64,000 nucleotides of DNA, taken from Achromobacter deleyi (GTDB taxonomy: Bacteria; Pseudomonadota; Gammaproteobacteria; Burkholderiales; Burkholderiaceae_B). Every line of letters starts with the position of its first letter. Within the stretch, counting starts at the first letter, position 1. Shown here in pieces: positions 26,186-35,117 of this stretch. A model generated the notes under the pieces. It worked only from the letters and a program-made list of their open reading frames with translations, was not told where the DNA came from and did no database searches. The DNA lies in assembly GCF_902859705.1 (NCBI RefSeq), contig NZ_CADIJO010000028.1, forward strand, positions 1 through 64,000. The letters run 5' to 3'. The position numbers were made by a program, and so were the translations under genes.

Positions 26186-27445
26186 ATGACCTCCCCTTCC
26201 CCCTCCCTAGCCCACGCCGCCGCGCTGGGCGGCGTGCGTGTGCTGGACCTGACGTCGGTCGTGTTCGGCCCCTATGCCTCGCAGATCCTGGCCGACTACG
26301 GCGCCGACGTCATCAAGGTGGAGGCGCCCGGCGGCGATTCCACCCGCCGCACCGGCCCCGCGCAGGAACCCGGGCTGGCCGCCATCTTCCTGGGCCTGAA
26401 CCGCAACAAGCGCAGCGTGGTGCTGGACCTGAAGCAGGACGCCGCGCGCCAGGCCCTGCTGACGCTGGTGGACCAGGCCGACGTGCTGATGCACAGCATG
26501 CGGCCGGCCAAGATGGCCGCGCTGGGCCTGGACCCGGCCACGCTGTGCGCCCGCAATCCGCGGCTGGTGTATGCGGGCCTGTACGGCTTTGGCGCGGGCG
26601 GCGCCTACGACGGCCGGCCCGCCTACGACGACATCATCCAGGGCCTGGCGGGCTTTGCCGACCTGGCCGACCGCCAGACCGGCACACCGCGCTACCTGCC
26701 CACGGTGGCCGCCGACAAGACCTGCGGCCTGGTCGCCGCGCACGCCATCCTGGCCGCGCTGTTCCAGCGCGAACGCACCGGCCTGGGCCAGCAGCTGGAA
26801 GTGCCCATGTTCGAGACCATGGCGTCCTACGTGCTGGTCGAGCATTATTACGGCCGCCACCTGGCCGATACGCCCGACGGCCACCCCGGCTATCCACGCG
26901 TGCTGACGCCCTGGCGCAAGCCCTGCCGCACGGCCGACGGCGACGTCTGCCTGATGCCCTACACCGACGCCCATTGGCGCAACCTGTTTGTCGCCACCGG
27001 CCACCCAGATCTCGCCGACGACCCGCGCTTTGCCGACATCACCTCGCGCACCCGCCACATCGAAACGCTGTACGAATTGCTGGCCGGCATCGTGGCCGCA
27101 CACCCCACGGCCCATTGGCTGGCGCTGTGCGAACAACTGGAAATTCCCGCCGCCCCCGTCAACCGCCTGGAAGACCTGGAAAACGATCCGCACCTGCGCA
27201 GCGTGGACTTCTTCCAGCCGCTGCAAAGCACATCCGGCAGCGGCTATCGCTTCACCCGCAACCCCGTGCGGCTGCAACGTTCAGAGGTGCCGCCCGCCAT
27301 GCCGCCGCGGCTGGGCGAACACACCCGCGACGTGCTGCGCCAGGCCGGCCTGGACGACGCCGGCATCGACGCCCTGCTGCACAGCGGCGCCGCGCAGCAG
27401 GCCGACACGTCTTCCGATTCCGCTTCCATCAAGGATCCCGCATGA
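26186..27445 (+). CDS. CaiB/BaiF family CoA-transferase
   Basis: 419 residues. N-terminal GVRVLDLTSVVFGPYASQILADYGADVIKVE and RTGPAQEPGLAAIFLGLNRNKRSVVLDLK are the CoA-binding signatures of family III CoA-transferases. The catalytic Asp is expected in PAYDDIIQGLAGF, then GLVAAHAILAALFQRERTG. It moves CoA between carboxylic acids, thus activating the substrate of the neighbouring dehydrogenases and hydratase. ATGA overlap joins it to the MaoC gene. Confidence 0.92.
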   Translation: MTSPSPSLAHAAALGGVRVLDLTSVVFGPYASQILADYGADVIKVEAPGGDSTRRTGPAQEPGLAAIFLGLNRNKRSVVLDLKQDAARQALLTLVDQADVLMHSMRPAKMAALGLDPATLCARNPRLVYAGLYGFGAGGAYDGRPAYDDIIQGLAGFADLADRQTGTPRYLPTVAADKTCGLVAAHAILAALFQRERTGLGQQLEVPMFETMASYVLVEHYYGRHLADTPDGHPGYPRVLTPWRKPCRTADGDVCLMPYTDAHWRNLFVATGHPDLADDPRFADITSRTRHIETLYELLAGIVAAHPTAHWLALCEQLEIPAAPVNRLEDLENDPHLRSVDFFQPLQSTSGSGYRFTRNPVRLQRSEVPPAMPPRLGEHTRDVLRQAGLDDAGIDALLHSGAAQQADTSSDSASIKDPA

Positions 27446-27927
27446 CCGCAGACCGCAACGCCCCCGCCCAGCTCGGCCAGGGCTTCTACTGGCAGGACCT
27501 GACCGTCGGCCAGCGCTTTCGCACTTTCCGCCGCACCGTCACCGAAACCGACATCGTCAACTTCATCAGCGTCACCGGCATGCTGGAAACGATCTTCATC
27601 GACGCCACCTATGCGCACGGCGCCATCCAGGGCCGCCCCGCCCCCGGCGCGCTGACCTACGGCCTGATCGAAGGCCTGATCATGCAGGGCATGGTGCAAG
27701 GCACCGGGCTGGCGCTGCTGGAAGTGCACAAGAAGATGCTGGCGCCGGTCGTGGCCGGCGACACCGTCTGGGCCGAGATCGAAGTGACCGGCGTGCGCCC
27801 GACCTCGCAGCACAACCGCGCGGTCGTGTCGTCCACCATCGATGTCTATAACCAGCACGGCAAGGCCGTCATGACCTACACCGCCACGCGCATGCTGGCG
27901 GGCCGGCCGGATCGGAAGCCGGACTGA
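27442..27927 (+). CDS. MaoC-like hot-dog dehydratase
   Basis: 161 residues; the ATG overlaps the preceding stop as ATGA. Hot-dog fold of the (R)-hydratase 2 class: WQDLTVGQRFRTFRRTVTETDIVNF with the Asp, and GRPAPGALTYGLIEGLI where many members have the His of the catalytic pair. The His is not at its usual place here, so the hydratase chemistry is uncertain. It may hydrate an enoyl-CoA made by the acyl-CoA dehydrogenase pair. Confidence 0.85.
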   Translation: MTADRNAPAQLGQGFYWQDLTVGQRFRTFRRTVTETDIVNFISVTGMLETIFIDATYAHGAIQGRPAPGALTYGLIEGLIMQGMVQGTGLALLEVHKKMLAPVVAGDTVWAEIEVTGVRPTSQHNRAVVSSTIDVYNQHGKAVMTYTATRMLAGRPDRKPD

Positions 27928-28053
27928 AGCGCCCCTTTTCCCGGCACCCAGCGGACAAGCGCCCCACGCAGAGGACGCTGCCGCGCTGAGGCCCCGCCAC
28001 GCGGCATGCCGCGGGCTGCGGCCTCATTCCAAGAAAAGCACAAGGAGACAACC

Positions 28054-29019
28054 ATGAAGCACGCATTGCGCGCGGCCCTGCTGGCCGCCCTGGCGCTGGC
28101 CGGCGCCCCCGCCGCCCAGGCCGCCTGGCCCGAACGCCCCATCACGATGGTGGTGCCCTTCCCGCCCGGCGGCCCCACCGACCTGGTCGCGCGGGTGCTG
28201 GCCAAGCAGTTGACCGACCAACTGGGCCAGACCGTGGTGGTGGAAAACAAGGGCGGCGCCAACGGCAACATCGGCATGCAGTACGCGGCCGCCGCCAAGC
28301 CCGACGGCTATACCGTGCTGTACAACACCTCGTCGATCGCACTCAGCCCCAACCTGTACCGCTCGCTGGCATTCGATCCGGTCAAGGACTTCACGCCGGT
28401 CTCGTCCACCGCCGTGATTCCGCTGGTGTTGCTGGTGCACCCGTCGGTGCCCGCCAAGGATGCGCAAGGCTTCGTGGACTACGCGCGCCAGCATCCGGGC
28501 AAGCTGTCCTATGGCTCCGCGGGCGCGGGCAACGTCACGCACCTGGGCGCCCTGCTGCTCTTGCGTTCGCTGCAGATCGACGCGGTGCACGTGCCGTACC
28601 GCGGCAGCGCGCCGGCCATGACCGATCTGGTCGGCGGCCAGGTGCAGCTGATGACCAATACGTTGAATGATTCACTGGGCTTCATCCGCGAAGGCAAGCT
28701 GCGGGCGCTGGCCGTCACCAGCCGTGCGCGCAGCGAGCAACTGCCCGATGTGCCCACGGTGGCGGAAACGGTGGCGCCCGGGTTCGAGATGGGGGCCTGG
28801 CAAGGCGTGGTGGTGCCGGCCGGCACCCCGGATGCGGTCGTGCAGAAACTGAACGCCGAAATCCGCCGCGCCTTGCAGTCGGACCAGATGCAGAAGCAAT
28901 TGAAGGTACAGGGCGCGCAGGCCCTGGGGTCGACGCCCGGGGAATACGGCGCCTATATCAAGAGCGAAATCCAGCGCTGGGGCGCGGTCATCAAGGAGGC
29001 CGGCGTCAAGCTGGATTGA
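28054..29019 (+). CDS. Bug-family TTT solute-binding receptor (CoA-transferase locus)
   Basis: 321 residues from ATG 28054 with AAGGAG at the right spacing. Signal MKHALRAALLAALALAGAPA, cleavage near AQAAWPE. Bug motifs WPERPITMVVPFPPGGPTDLVARVLAKQL and GSAGAGNVTHLGALLLL, VHVPYRGSAPAMTDLVGGQVQL. It likely captures the carboxylate that the upstream CoA-transferase activates. A palindrome CGCGGCATGCCGCG lies at 28000-28013 in the 126-base gap before it, and GGCGCCGG/CCGGCGCC at 29082-29109 can fold past its stop. Confidence 0.9.
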   Translation: MKHALRAALLAALALAGAPAAQAAWPERPITMVVPFPPGGPTDLVARVLAKQLTDQLGQTVVVENKGGANGNIGMQYAAAAKPDGYTVLYNTSSIALSPNLYRSLAFDPVKDFTPVSSTAVIPLVLLVHPSVPAKDAQGFVDYARQHPGKLSYGSAGAGNVTHLGALLLLRSLQIDAVHVPYRGSAPAMTDLVGGQVQLMTNTLNDSLGFIREGKLRALAVTSRARSEQLPDVPTVAETVAPGFEMGAWQGVVVPAGTPDAVVQKLNAEIRRALQSDQMQKQLKVQGAQALGSTPGEYGAYIKSEIQRWGAVIKEAGVKLD

Positions 29020-29116
29020 AGCGCTGGGCAATGGCGGGCGATCGGGTCGGGCGCAGACGCCCGGCAAGATACCGCCGCGCCGGCGCCGGGGCCTGCCCGG
29101 ACCGGCGCCATGGGCC

Positions 29117-29491
29117 TTAACGGCCGGCGGCCTTGGCGCTCAGGCCGTTGGCCACGCCCATGTCGGTCTTGGGCACGTCGCGGATCAGCACGCGCACGTC
29201 TTCGCCCGAAATGCCGATGCTGTCGCACACGGCCTGGTTCAGCGCCGCGATCAGGGCGGATTTCTTGGCCTCATCGCGCCCTTCGATGAGCGCCGCGTCC
29301 ACGCGGGCCATGGCCTTGCCGATCTCGCCGGCCACGATCACGTGTTCGGCCGGCACTTCCTGCAAGACGATGCGCACGCTGGCCAGCGGCGCGGCAATGC
29401 TTTCCACCACCGCCTGCGAGGCCGCCTTCAGCAAGGCGGTCTTCTGGGCGGCCGAGTGGCCCTGCATGATCTGGACATTCAAAATAGGCAT
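29117..29491 (-). CDS. Fused double 4-oxalocrotonate tautomerase-like protein
   Basis: 124 residues from ATG 29491, so that Pro2 becomes the N-terminal catalytic proline. Two copies of a 4-OT unit stand in register 60 residues apart: MPILNVQIMQGHSAAQKTAL at 1 and MARVDAALIEGRDEAKKSAL at 61, with VRIVLQEVP and VRVLIRDVP at matching places. The second copy has Ala where the first has Pro, so only one catalytic Pro per chain is expected, giving a trimer with three sites. Tautomerase or dehalogenase-like chemistry possible; substrate unknown. Confidence 0.88.
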   Translation of the reverse strand: MPILNVQIMQGHSAAQKTALLKAASQAVVESIAAPLASVRIVLQEVPAEHVIVAGEIGKAMARVDAALIEGRDEAKKSALIAALNQAVCDSIGISGEDVRVLIRDVPKTDMGVANGLSAKAAGR

Positions 29492-29650
29492 GACGGGTTC
29501 CGATATTCCGAATAGGGACGAACCGGCGATCCGTGCCGGCCAGCCATCATATCCGGAGCCGGCGCCAGGGCAAGCCCCGGCGCGCGGCAAGCGGCCGCCT
29601 GGTCGACGGCCGCCGGACCGCCGGCCGCCGGATCGCCGGCCGCCACGCCC

Positions 29651-31021
29651 TCAGGCGGCTTCGCCCCGCTTGGCCGGCTGGGGCTGGCCTTCCAGCTCAG
29701 CCTTGGCGGGCGTGCCGTCGGCAGCCGGCGCAGCGTTGGCCGCGCCCTCGCCTGCCACGGGCTGGCCCGAGGCCGGTTCGCCCGACCCGGGTTGACCCGT
29801 GCCACTGTCTTGCGCCGCGTCGCCTGCCGCCTCGGTGGACGATTCCGCCAGCACCGGCGTCACCAGCTCCACCACCTTCTTGCGCGACAGCATGCCCAGG
29901 AACTCGTCGTTCTCGCCCGTCACCGCCACCGGCTGGTCGCTGTGCACCAATTGCGCCAGCACCTCGCCCAGCCCGGCCGTGGCTGGCACCGACGCCAGGT
30001 CCTCGACAAAGCGCGACACGTCGCGTCCGCCTTCGCGCACGGCCTGTTCGGCCGCCACCAGCGTCAGCACGCCGGCCAGGCGCTTGCCGTCCAGCACCGG
30101 CGCGTATTCATAGTTCAAGGCGCGCATGCGATCCACGGCATGCGCGGGACGCGAACGCATGGTCAGCGTCAGGCGCGCCGGGTTCACCGCGTGGGTCGCG
30201 TTCAGCACCTTGGTGCGGTTCACGTCCTGCAGGAACGACTGCACGTAATCGTTGGCCGGGTTCAGCAGAATGTCTTCCGGCGTGCCTTCCTGCACCAGTT
30301 CGCCGTCTTTCAGGATGGCGATGCGGTTGCCCAGGCGCAGGGCCTCGTCCAGGTCATGCGTGATGAAGACGATGGTCTTGTTCAGCTTGGATTGCAGCTG
30401 CAGCAGCTGGTCCTGCATCTCGCGGCGGATCAGCGGGTCCAGCGCCGAGAAGGCTTCGTCCATCAGCAGGATTTCGGCATCGGTGGCCAGCGCGCGCGCC
30501 AGGCCCACGCGTTGCTGCATGCCGCCCGACAGCTGGTGCGGATACTGCTGCTCGAAGCCCGACAGGCCCACCTGGTCCAGCCATTCGCGAGCGCGCTTTT
30601 CACGTTCGGCGCGGCCCACGCCCTGCACGGTCAGGCCGTACGCGGCGTTGTCCAGCACGGTGCGGTGCGGGAACAGGCCGAAGCGCTGGAACACCATGCT
30701 CATCTTCTTCTGGCGGAAGGTTTCCAGGTCACGCTTGTTCAGGCTCACCACATCCACGCCATCAACCAGGATGTGGCCCGCGCTGGGCTCGATCAGGCGA
30801 TTGAAATGGCGGATCAGCGTCGACTTGCCCGAGCCCGACAGGCCCATGATGACGTAGATGCTGCCTTCGTCGATCGACAGGCTGATGTCGCGCAGGCCCA
30901 GCGTATGGCCGCTTTCGGCCAGCAGCGCTTCCTTGGTCATGCCGTCCTGGGCGGCCTTCAGCCACTTCTTCGGATGCGGTCCAAAAATCTTGTAGATGTT
31001 CTTGACTTCGATCTTGCTCAT
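29651..31021 (-). CDS. proV: Glycine betaine/L-proline ABC transporter ATP-binding protein
   Basis: 456 residues. Walker A GLSGSGKSTLIRHFNRL, signature LSGGMQQRVGLARALA, Walker B ILLMDEAFSALDP; the region DGVDVVSLNKRDLETFRQKK is typical of ProV/OpuAA. Two CBS domains follow (about 270-390), the osmosensing part in this family. After them is a tail of about 55 residues rich in Gly, Ala, Pro, Gln, Ser that is not part of normal ProV. The start overlaps the permease stop (ATGA). The 159 bases after its stop hold GC-rich direct repeats (CCGCCGGCCGCCGGA-like). Confidence 0.93.
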   Translation of the reverse strand: MSKIEVKNIYKIFGPHPKKWLKAAQDGMTKEALLAESGHTLGLRDISLSIDEGSIYVIMGLSGSGKSTLIRHFNRLIEPSAGHILVDGVDVVSLNKRDLETFRQKKMSMVFQRFGLFPHRTVLDNAAYGLTVQGVGRAEREKRAREWLDQVGLSGFEQQYPHQLSGGMQQRVGLARALATDAEILLMDEAFSALDPLIRREMQDQLLQLQSKLNKTIVFITHDLDEALRLGNRIAILKDGELVQEGTPEDILLNPANDYVQSFLQDVNRTKVLNATHAVNPARLTLTMRSRPAHAVDRMRALNYEYAPVLDGKRLAGVLTLVAAEQAVREGGRDVSRFVEDLASVPATAGLGEVLAQLVHSDQPVAVTGENDEFLGMLSRKKVVELVTPVLAESSTEAAGDAAQDSGTGQPGSGEPASGQPVAGEGAANAAPAADGTPAKAELEGQPQPAKRGEAA

Positions 31022-31875
31022 CGCTGGCCTCCCATGCGCATGCGCTGTCCATACGATTGCGTGATCCGGTCGAACAGCACGGCCAGCACCACGATGCCCA
31101 GTCCGGCCAGCAGGCCGCGGCCCACCTCCAGACGGTTGATACCCAGCAAGACTTCATAGCCCAGGCCGCGCGCGCCGATCATCGAGGCGATCACCACCAT
31201 GGACAGCGCCATCATCGTGGTCTGGTTGATGCCAGCCATGATGTTGGGCAGGGCCAGCGGCAGCTGCACGCCGAACAGCTGCTGGCGCGGATTGGCGCCG
31301 AAGGCGCGCGAGGCTTCCAGCACTTCGCGGTCGACCAGGCGGATGCCCAGGTCGGTCAGGCGGATCAGCGGCGGCACGGCGTAGATCACGGTGGCGATAA
31401 TGGCGGGAATCTTGCCCAGGCCGAACAGCATCACCACGGGGATCAGGTACACGAAACTGGGCATGGTCTGCATCACGTCCAGCACCGGCAGCATGATCGA
31501 ACGCAGCCAGTTCACGCGCGCCATCAGCACCCCCAGCGGAATGCCGATCACGACCGACAGGCCGGCCGCCATGATCATCAGCGCCAGCGTCTGCATGCCG
31601 GCGTCCCACAGGCCCAGCACGCCGATGACGCACAGCAGCGCGCCCATGGCCAGGCTCAGCACGATACGGCGGCTGACCAGCCAGGCGATGACGACGGTGA
31701 CGGCCACGACGGCCCACCAGGGCGAGCTGCGCAGCAGCTGCTCCAGCCAGACCAGCGCGTGCAGCACGGGCTGCGACAGCGTTTCCAGCGTGTCGGCGTA
31801 GTTGGTGACGAGATGATCGACGAAACCGTCGATGGCTCCCCGCACTTGGCGGGCAGGAATAATTTCAGGAAACAT
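31018..31875 (-). CDS. proW: Glycine betaine/L-proline ABC transporter permease
   Basis: 285 residues with an N-terminal amphipathic region and about six membrane helices; the BPD loop is ASRAFGANPRQQLFGVQLPLALPNIMAGIN, and LRSIMLPVLDVMQTMPSFVYLIP is the usual ProW stretch. Works with ProV and ProX to import compatible solutes. It lies downstream of proX with a strong hairpin between them. Confidence 0.94.
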   Translation of the reverse strand: MFPEIIPARQVRGAIDGFVDHLVTNYADTLETLSQPVLHALVWLEQLLRSSPWWAVVAVTVVIAWLVSRRIVLSLAMGALLCVIGVLGLWDAGMQTLALMIMAAGLSVVIGIPLGVLMARVNWLRSIMLPVLDVMQTMPSFVYLIPVVMLFGLGKIPAIIATVIYAVPPLIRLTDLGIRLVDREVLEASRAFGANPRQQLFGVQLPLALPNIMAGINQTTMMALSMVVIASMIGARGLGYEVLLGINRLEVGRGLLAGLGIVVLAVLFDRITQSYGQRMRMGGQR

Positions 31876-31983
31876 GCTTTCGACTCCATTTCAGCGCGTA
31901 CGCCGCAAGGGCGCGCCGCTGGCGCAGGAGAAAATGCTCCTGCGCATTGCCCGCGCATGCGGGCCCTGTGCCGGCCGAAGGGC

Positions 31984-32016
31984 TTTTTCCCCTTGGGGGC
32001 ATCCCAAGGGGAAAAA
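31984..32016 (-). terminator. 14-bp hairpin between proX and proW
   Basis: Perfect 14-base arms (TTTTTCCCCTTGGG, 31984-31997; CCCAAGGGGAAAAA, 32003-32016). Symmetric, so it works as a bidirectional-type terminator; here it should reduce read-through from proX and shield the proX message, giving more binding protein than ProWV. Confidence 0.75.
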
Positions 32017-32085
32017 GTCCAACTGGCGGCGCGCCCGGGCGGAGGATGCCCGGGCGGCTGCGCCGCCGAGGATGGCGGCGGGCGG

Positions 32086-33087
32086 TTACAGCGCGCTTTG
32101 CACGCGCCCGGCGACGTCAGCGGGAACCCACTTGTTCCAGACGTCGGGCTTGGTCTTCAGGAACCACTTGGCCACGGCGGCAGCGTCGTCGCCCGACTCT
32201 TCCATGTGGGCCAGGGTTTCGGTCATCACGGGCAGCGGCACCGAGACCTTGGACAGGAATTCGGTCAGCACCGGCGCTTCCTGCGAGAACTTGGTGTTCA
32301 CGGCCGTGAAGACGGGGTTGTCGGGATAGGCGCTGGGCTCGGGCTTGGCGCACTTGGGCGACGTCAGGCACTTGTGCTTTTCGGCGTCGAAGGGCGGCAG
32401 GTCCAGCTTGACCAAGTCCATCGCGCCCACCAGCGGCGTGGGCGACCAGTAATAGAACACCACGTTCTGCTTGCGCTTGTAGGCTGACATCAGGGCCGCC
32501 TTCTGCGCCGCGCCCGTGCCGGGCGAGTACAGCGTGAACGTATCATCCAGCTTCAAGGCATGGAACAGGTTGGTGCTGGCGACTTCGCAGCCCCAGCCCG
32601 CCGGGCAGCCGTAGAAACGGCCCTTGCCGGGTTCCTCGGGGTCCTTGAACTTGTCCTTGAACTTCGGCAGGTCGGCCGCGGACTTCAGTTCGGGCAGGCG
32701 CTCGGCCGTGTAGCGGGGGATGTACCAGCCCTCGCCGCCCATGTAGAGATCGCCGATCCGCTTGACGCGGCCGGTCTTTTCAGCGCGCTCCCAGGGTTCG
32801 GCAACGCTGTTCAGCCAGATCTCGGTATTGATATCCAGGTCGCCGCGCTCGAGCGCGGCCAGGGCGGGCAAGGTCTCGGTGGGCAGGGTTTCGGTTTTGC
32901 AGCCGTAGCCCTTTTCCATGATGAATCGTTCAACATCGACCAGAATCAGGTTGGATTCCCAATTCATGGCGCCGAAGTTGATCGGACGCTTGAGTTCGCA
33001 TTGCGGGGCATCGGCGGCTTGGGCCGTACCAGCAAAGGCGAGCAAGACGGCCGCGGCGGCCAGGGTCTTGACGGGGGTGAAACGCAT
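32086..33087 (-). CDS. proX: Glycine betaine/proline ABC transporter substrate-binding protein
   Basis: 333 residues from ATG 33087 with GGAGG nine bases upstream. Signal peptide cleaved near AQAADAPQCE; the mature N-terminus has the Cys-containing start of ProX. Binding residues expected around MNWESNLILVDVE and NTEIWLNSVAEPWER, and a Cys pair in YGCPAGWGC. It delivers betaine, proline betaine or related solutes to ProWV. Promoter in the AT-richer region upstream. Confidence 0.92.
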   Translation of the reverse strand: MRFTPVKTLAAAAVLLAFAGTAQAADAPQCELKRPINFGAMNWESNLILVDVERFIMEKGYGCKTETLPTETLPALAALERGDLDINTEIWLNSVAEPWERAEKTGRVKRIGDLYMGGEGWYIPRYTAERLPELKSAADLPKFKDKFKDPEEPGKGRFYGCPAGWGCEVASTNLFHALKLDDTFTLYSPGTGAAQKAALMSAYKRKQNVVFYYWSPTPLVGAMDLVKLDLPPFDAEKHKCLTSPKCAKPEPSAYPDNPVFTAVNTKFSQEAPVLTEFLSKVSVPLPVMTETLAHMEESGDDAAAVAKWFLKTKPDVWNKWVPADVAGRVQSAL

Positions 33088-33671
33088 TGGCTTTTGCCTC
33101 CATAGGTTCAGGGACACGACGGCGCGAAAACCAGCCGTGCCATGGAGCTAAGGGGGTTGTGCGGAAGACGGGCAGAACCGCCAATACAAACCGACACTAG
33201 CAACAAGAGGATCCGCAGGGTGCGGGGTCTTGCAAGACAGGAGTCTCAAAAACTAAGTTTTCGAGAACCCACAGAAAGTGAACAAACTGAAAGAAGAAGG
33301 CAGCATCTTAAACGAAATTGATGCATGACCCAACCCCAAGCCTGAATGAAACGGATACATTCCGGGCAAAAAACGTGCGGAACAACCCGGATTCCCAAGA
33401 GGCGATTCCTCGTTTTTCCCTGGGGAATCGCCTGCCGAAAATTCCGATACATTTAGTTAATATTTTGTTCGTATAAATACATTTAAGGGGCAAATCCGGG
33501 CTGAAATTGCGCCTGAATCGCGCTCGGATCGGCCCCAAAACGCGCCCGATTCAGCTCATATTCAGCAACAAATCAGCCTTCAAATCGGGCCGGATTCGCT
33601 CAAGAACAGCATCGAATCCGGCCGCGAAAGCCGACGGATCGCGGCGCGGACGCCGCCCCGACACCGGCGGT
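33088..33671. other. AT-richer intergenic region between proX and cfa with inverted repeats
   Basis: 584 bases, visibly richer in A+T than the genes around it, mainly 33190-33500. It contains an imperfect repeat CTCAAAAAC/GTTTTCGAG (33245-33265), a 10-base inverted repeat AGGCGATTCC (33400-33409) / GGAATCGCCT (33424-33433), and an 11-base one near the cfa stop (33588-33623). Expected content: the osmo-responsive proX promoter and the cfa terminator. No credible protein gene; a 68-codon ORF at 33246-33452 has unrelated composition. Confidence 0.5.
33588..33623 (-). terminator. Hairpin downstream of cfa
   Basis: Perfect 11-base arms GGCCGGATTCG (33588-33598) and CGAATCCGGCC (33613-33623) with a 14-base loop, about 50 bases after the cfa stop on the minus strand. 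No T-tract, so termination would be weak or Rho-assisted. Confidence 0.45.
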
Positions 33672-34946
33672 TCAGGCCTTTTGTCCGCCCTCGCTGCGGT
33701 ACATATAGTCGCGCCGCCACGGGTAGGCCAGGTCGGCAGGGTTGTCCAGTTCGTCAGACCGTCCGCCCGCTGGCGGCTGGCCCAATATCTGGTGCAGCGC
33801 GATCCACCCATGCTCGAACGCCATGGCGCAGCCGGCCAGGTACAGCCGGTAGGCGCGCAGCGAACGCGCGCCCTGCTCGCCGCTCAGGATCTGCGCGGCC
33901 TCGGGCAGGCGCGCTTCCAGCGCATCGCTCCAGGCCCACAGCGTGCGGGCGTAGTGCGGCCGCAGGTTTTCCACGTCCACCTCTTCCAGGCCGCCGTTGG
34001 TCATGGCTTCCATGACCACGCTGATGTGCGTCAGCTCGCCACCCGGGAAAATGTACTTTTCGATGAACTCGCCCATGCCGTTGCCCAGCTCGGCGTTGTA
34101 GACGCCGGCCGCGGTGATGCCATGGTTCATGATCAGCCCGCCCGGCTTGAGCAGGCGGCGCAGCTTGGCGAAATAGCTTTCCAGCTGGGCCCGGCCGACG
34201 TGCTCGAACATGCCCACCGACGCAATCTTGTCGAACGGCACCGCCTCGTCCAGCTTGCGGTAGTCCAGCAGTTCCATCCGCACCCGGCCCGTCAGGCCCT
34301 TGTCCTGGATCAGCTTGGTCACGTGGGCGTGCTGGTTGCGCGACAGCGTGATGCCCGTGGCATCCACGCCGTAATGTTCAGCGGCCCACAGCAGCAGCCC
34401 GCCCCAGCCGGCGCCCACATCCAGGAAGCGCTCGCCCGGCTGCAGGCGCAGCTTGCGGCAGATGTGGTCGAGCTTGGCCTCTTGCGCCTGGGCCAGGTTC
34501 ATGTCCGCCGTGCGGTAGTAGGCGCAGGAATAGACCCGGCGCGGGTCCAGCCACAAAGCGTAGAAATCGTCGGAAAGATCGTAGTGAAACTCGATCTGGC
34601 GCGCATCGCGTTCGACCGAATGGCGCCACACCGACATCACTTTGCGCACCAGTTCCGTCAGCCAGCCGCCGCGCGCCGCATCCACCGGCGACCCCGGCAG
34701 CATCGCCGATGCCGCCGCCATCACGTCGCGCATCGAACCTTCGATATCGATGCGGCCTTCGACGTAATCCTGCCCCAGCACGCCCACCGCGCCTTCGGCC
34801 AGATGGGCCAGCGCCGTCTTGTCATGCGTGACGAACCGGACCTGCGGGTCCGGCGGCCCCACCACGGTGCCGTCGGGCAGCACGAGCTGAACGGTCACGG
34901 GCAAGGCCTGGAGCTTGCGTTCCACAACAGACAACAAAGGACTCAC
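33672..34946 (-). CDS. cfa: Cyclopropane-fatty-acyl-phospholipid synthase family methyltransferase
   Basis: 424 residues from a GTG at 34946 with AGGAG seven bases upstream. N-terminal lipid-binding domain with GQDYVEGRIDIEGSM, then the SAM-dependent domain: FYALWLDPRRVYSCAYY, LDVGAGWGGLLLWAAEHYG (SAM loop), GITLSRNQ, and VGMFEHVGRAQLESYF with the catalytic Glu region. It methylenates double bonds of membrane phospholipids using SAM, usually under stress or in stationary phase. Close to but not coupled with pro genes. Confidence 0.92.
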   Translation of the reverse strand: MSPLLSVVERKLQALPVTVQLVLPDGTVVGPPDPQVRFVTHDKTALAHLAEGAVGVLGQDYVEGRIDIEGSMRDVMAAASAMLPGSPVDAARGGWLTELVRKVMSVWRHSVERDARQIEFHYDLSDDFYALWLDPRRVYSCAYYRTADMNLAQAQEAKLDHICRKLRLQPGERFLDVGAGWGGLLLWAAEHYGVDATGITLSRNQHAHVTKLIQDKGLTGRVRMELLDYRKLDEAVPFDKIASVGMFEHVGRAQLESYFAKLRRLLKPGGLIMNHGITAAGVYNAELGNGMGEFIEKYIFPGGELTHISVVMEAMTNGGLEEVDVENLRPHYARTLWAWSDALEARLPEAAQILSGEQGARSLRAYRLYLAGCAMAFEHGWIALHQILGQPPAGGRSDELDNPADLAYPWRRDYMYRSEGGQKA

Positions 34947-35117
34947 AGCATCTCCTCTGAAATACGTACGGACACGTCTAACTGTATCGGAAATCTATTG
35001 CAATTTGCGTGTAAGGTGCCCCGTGATACAGTCATCGGCTTGGTGCAAATCGTGCAATAAAGCGCGACGCGCCCTGTCCCTCGCGCCGTGTTCCCCGCGC
35101 GACCCTTCGCGATCCAC

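Noticed and set aside
33246-33452. 68-codon ORF in the proX-cfa gap
   Set aside because: Starts without a ribosome-binding site and the composition is unlike the other proteins; the region looks regulatory.
33507-35060. 517-codon plus-strand frame opposite cfa
   Set aside because: No recognisable domain, opposite a clear methyltransferase.
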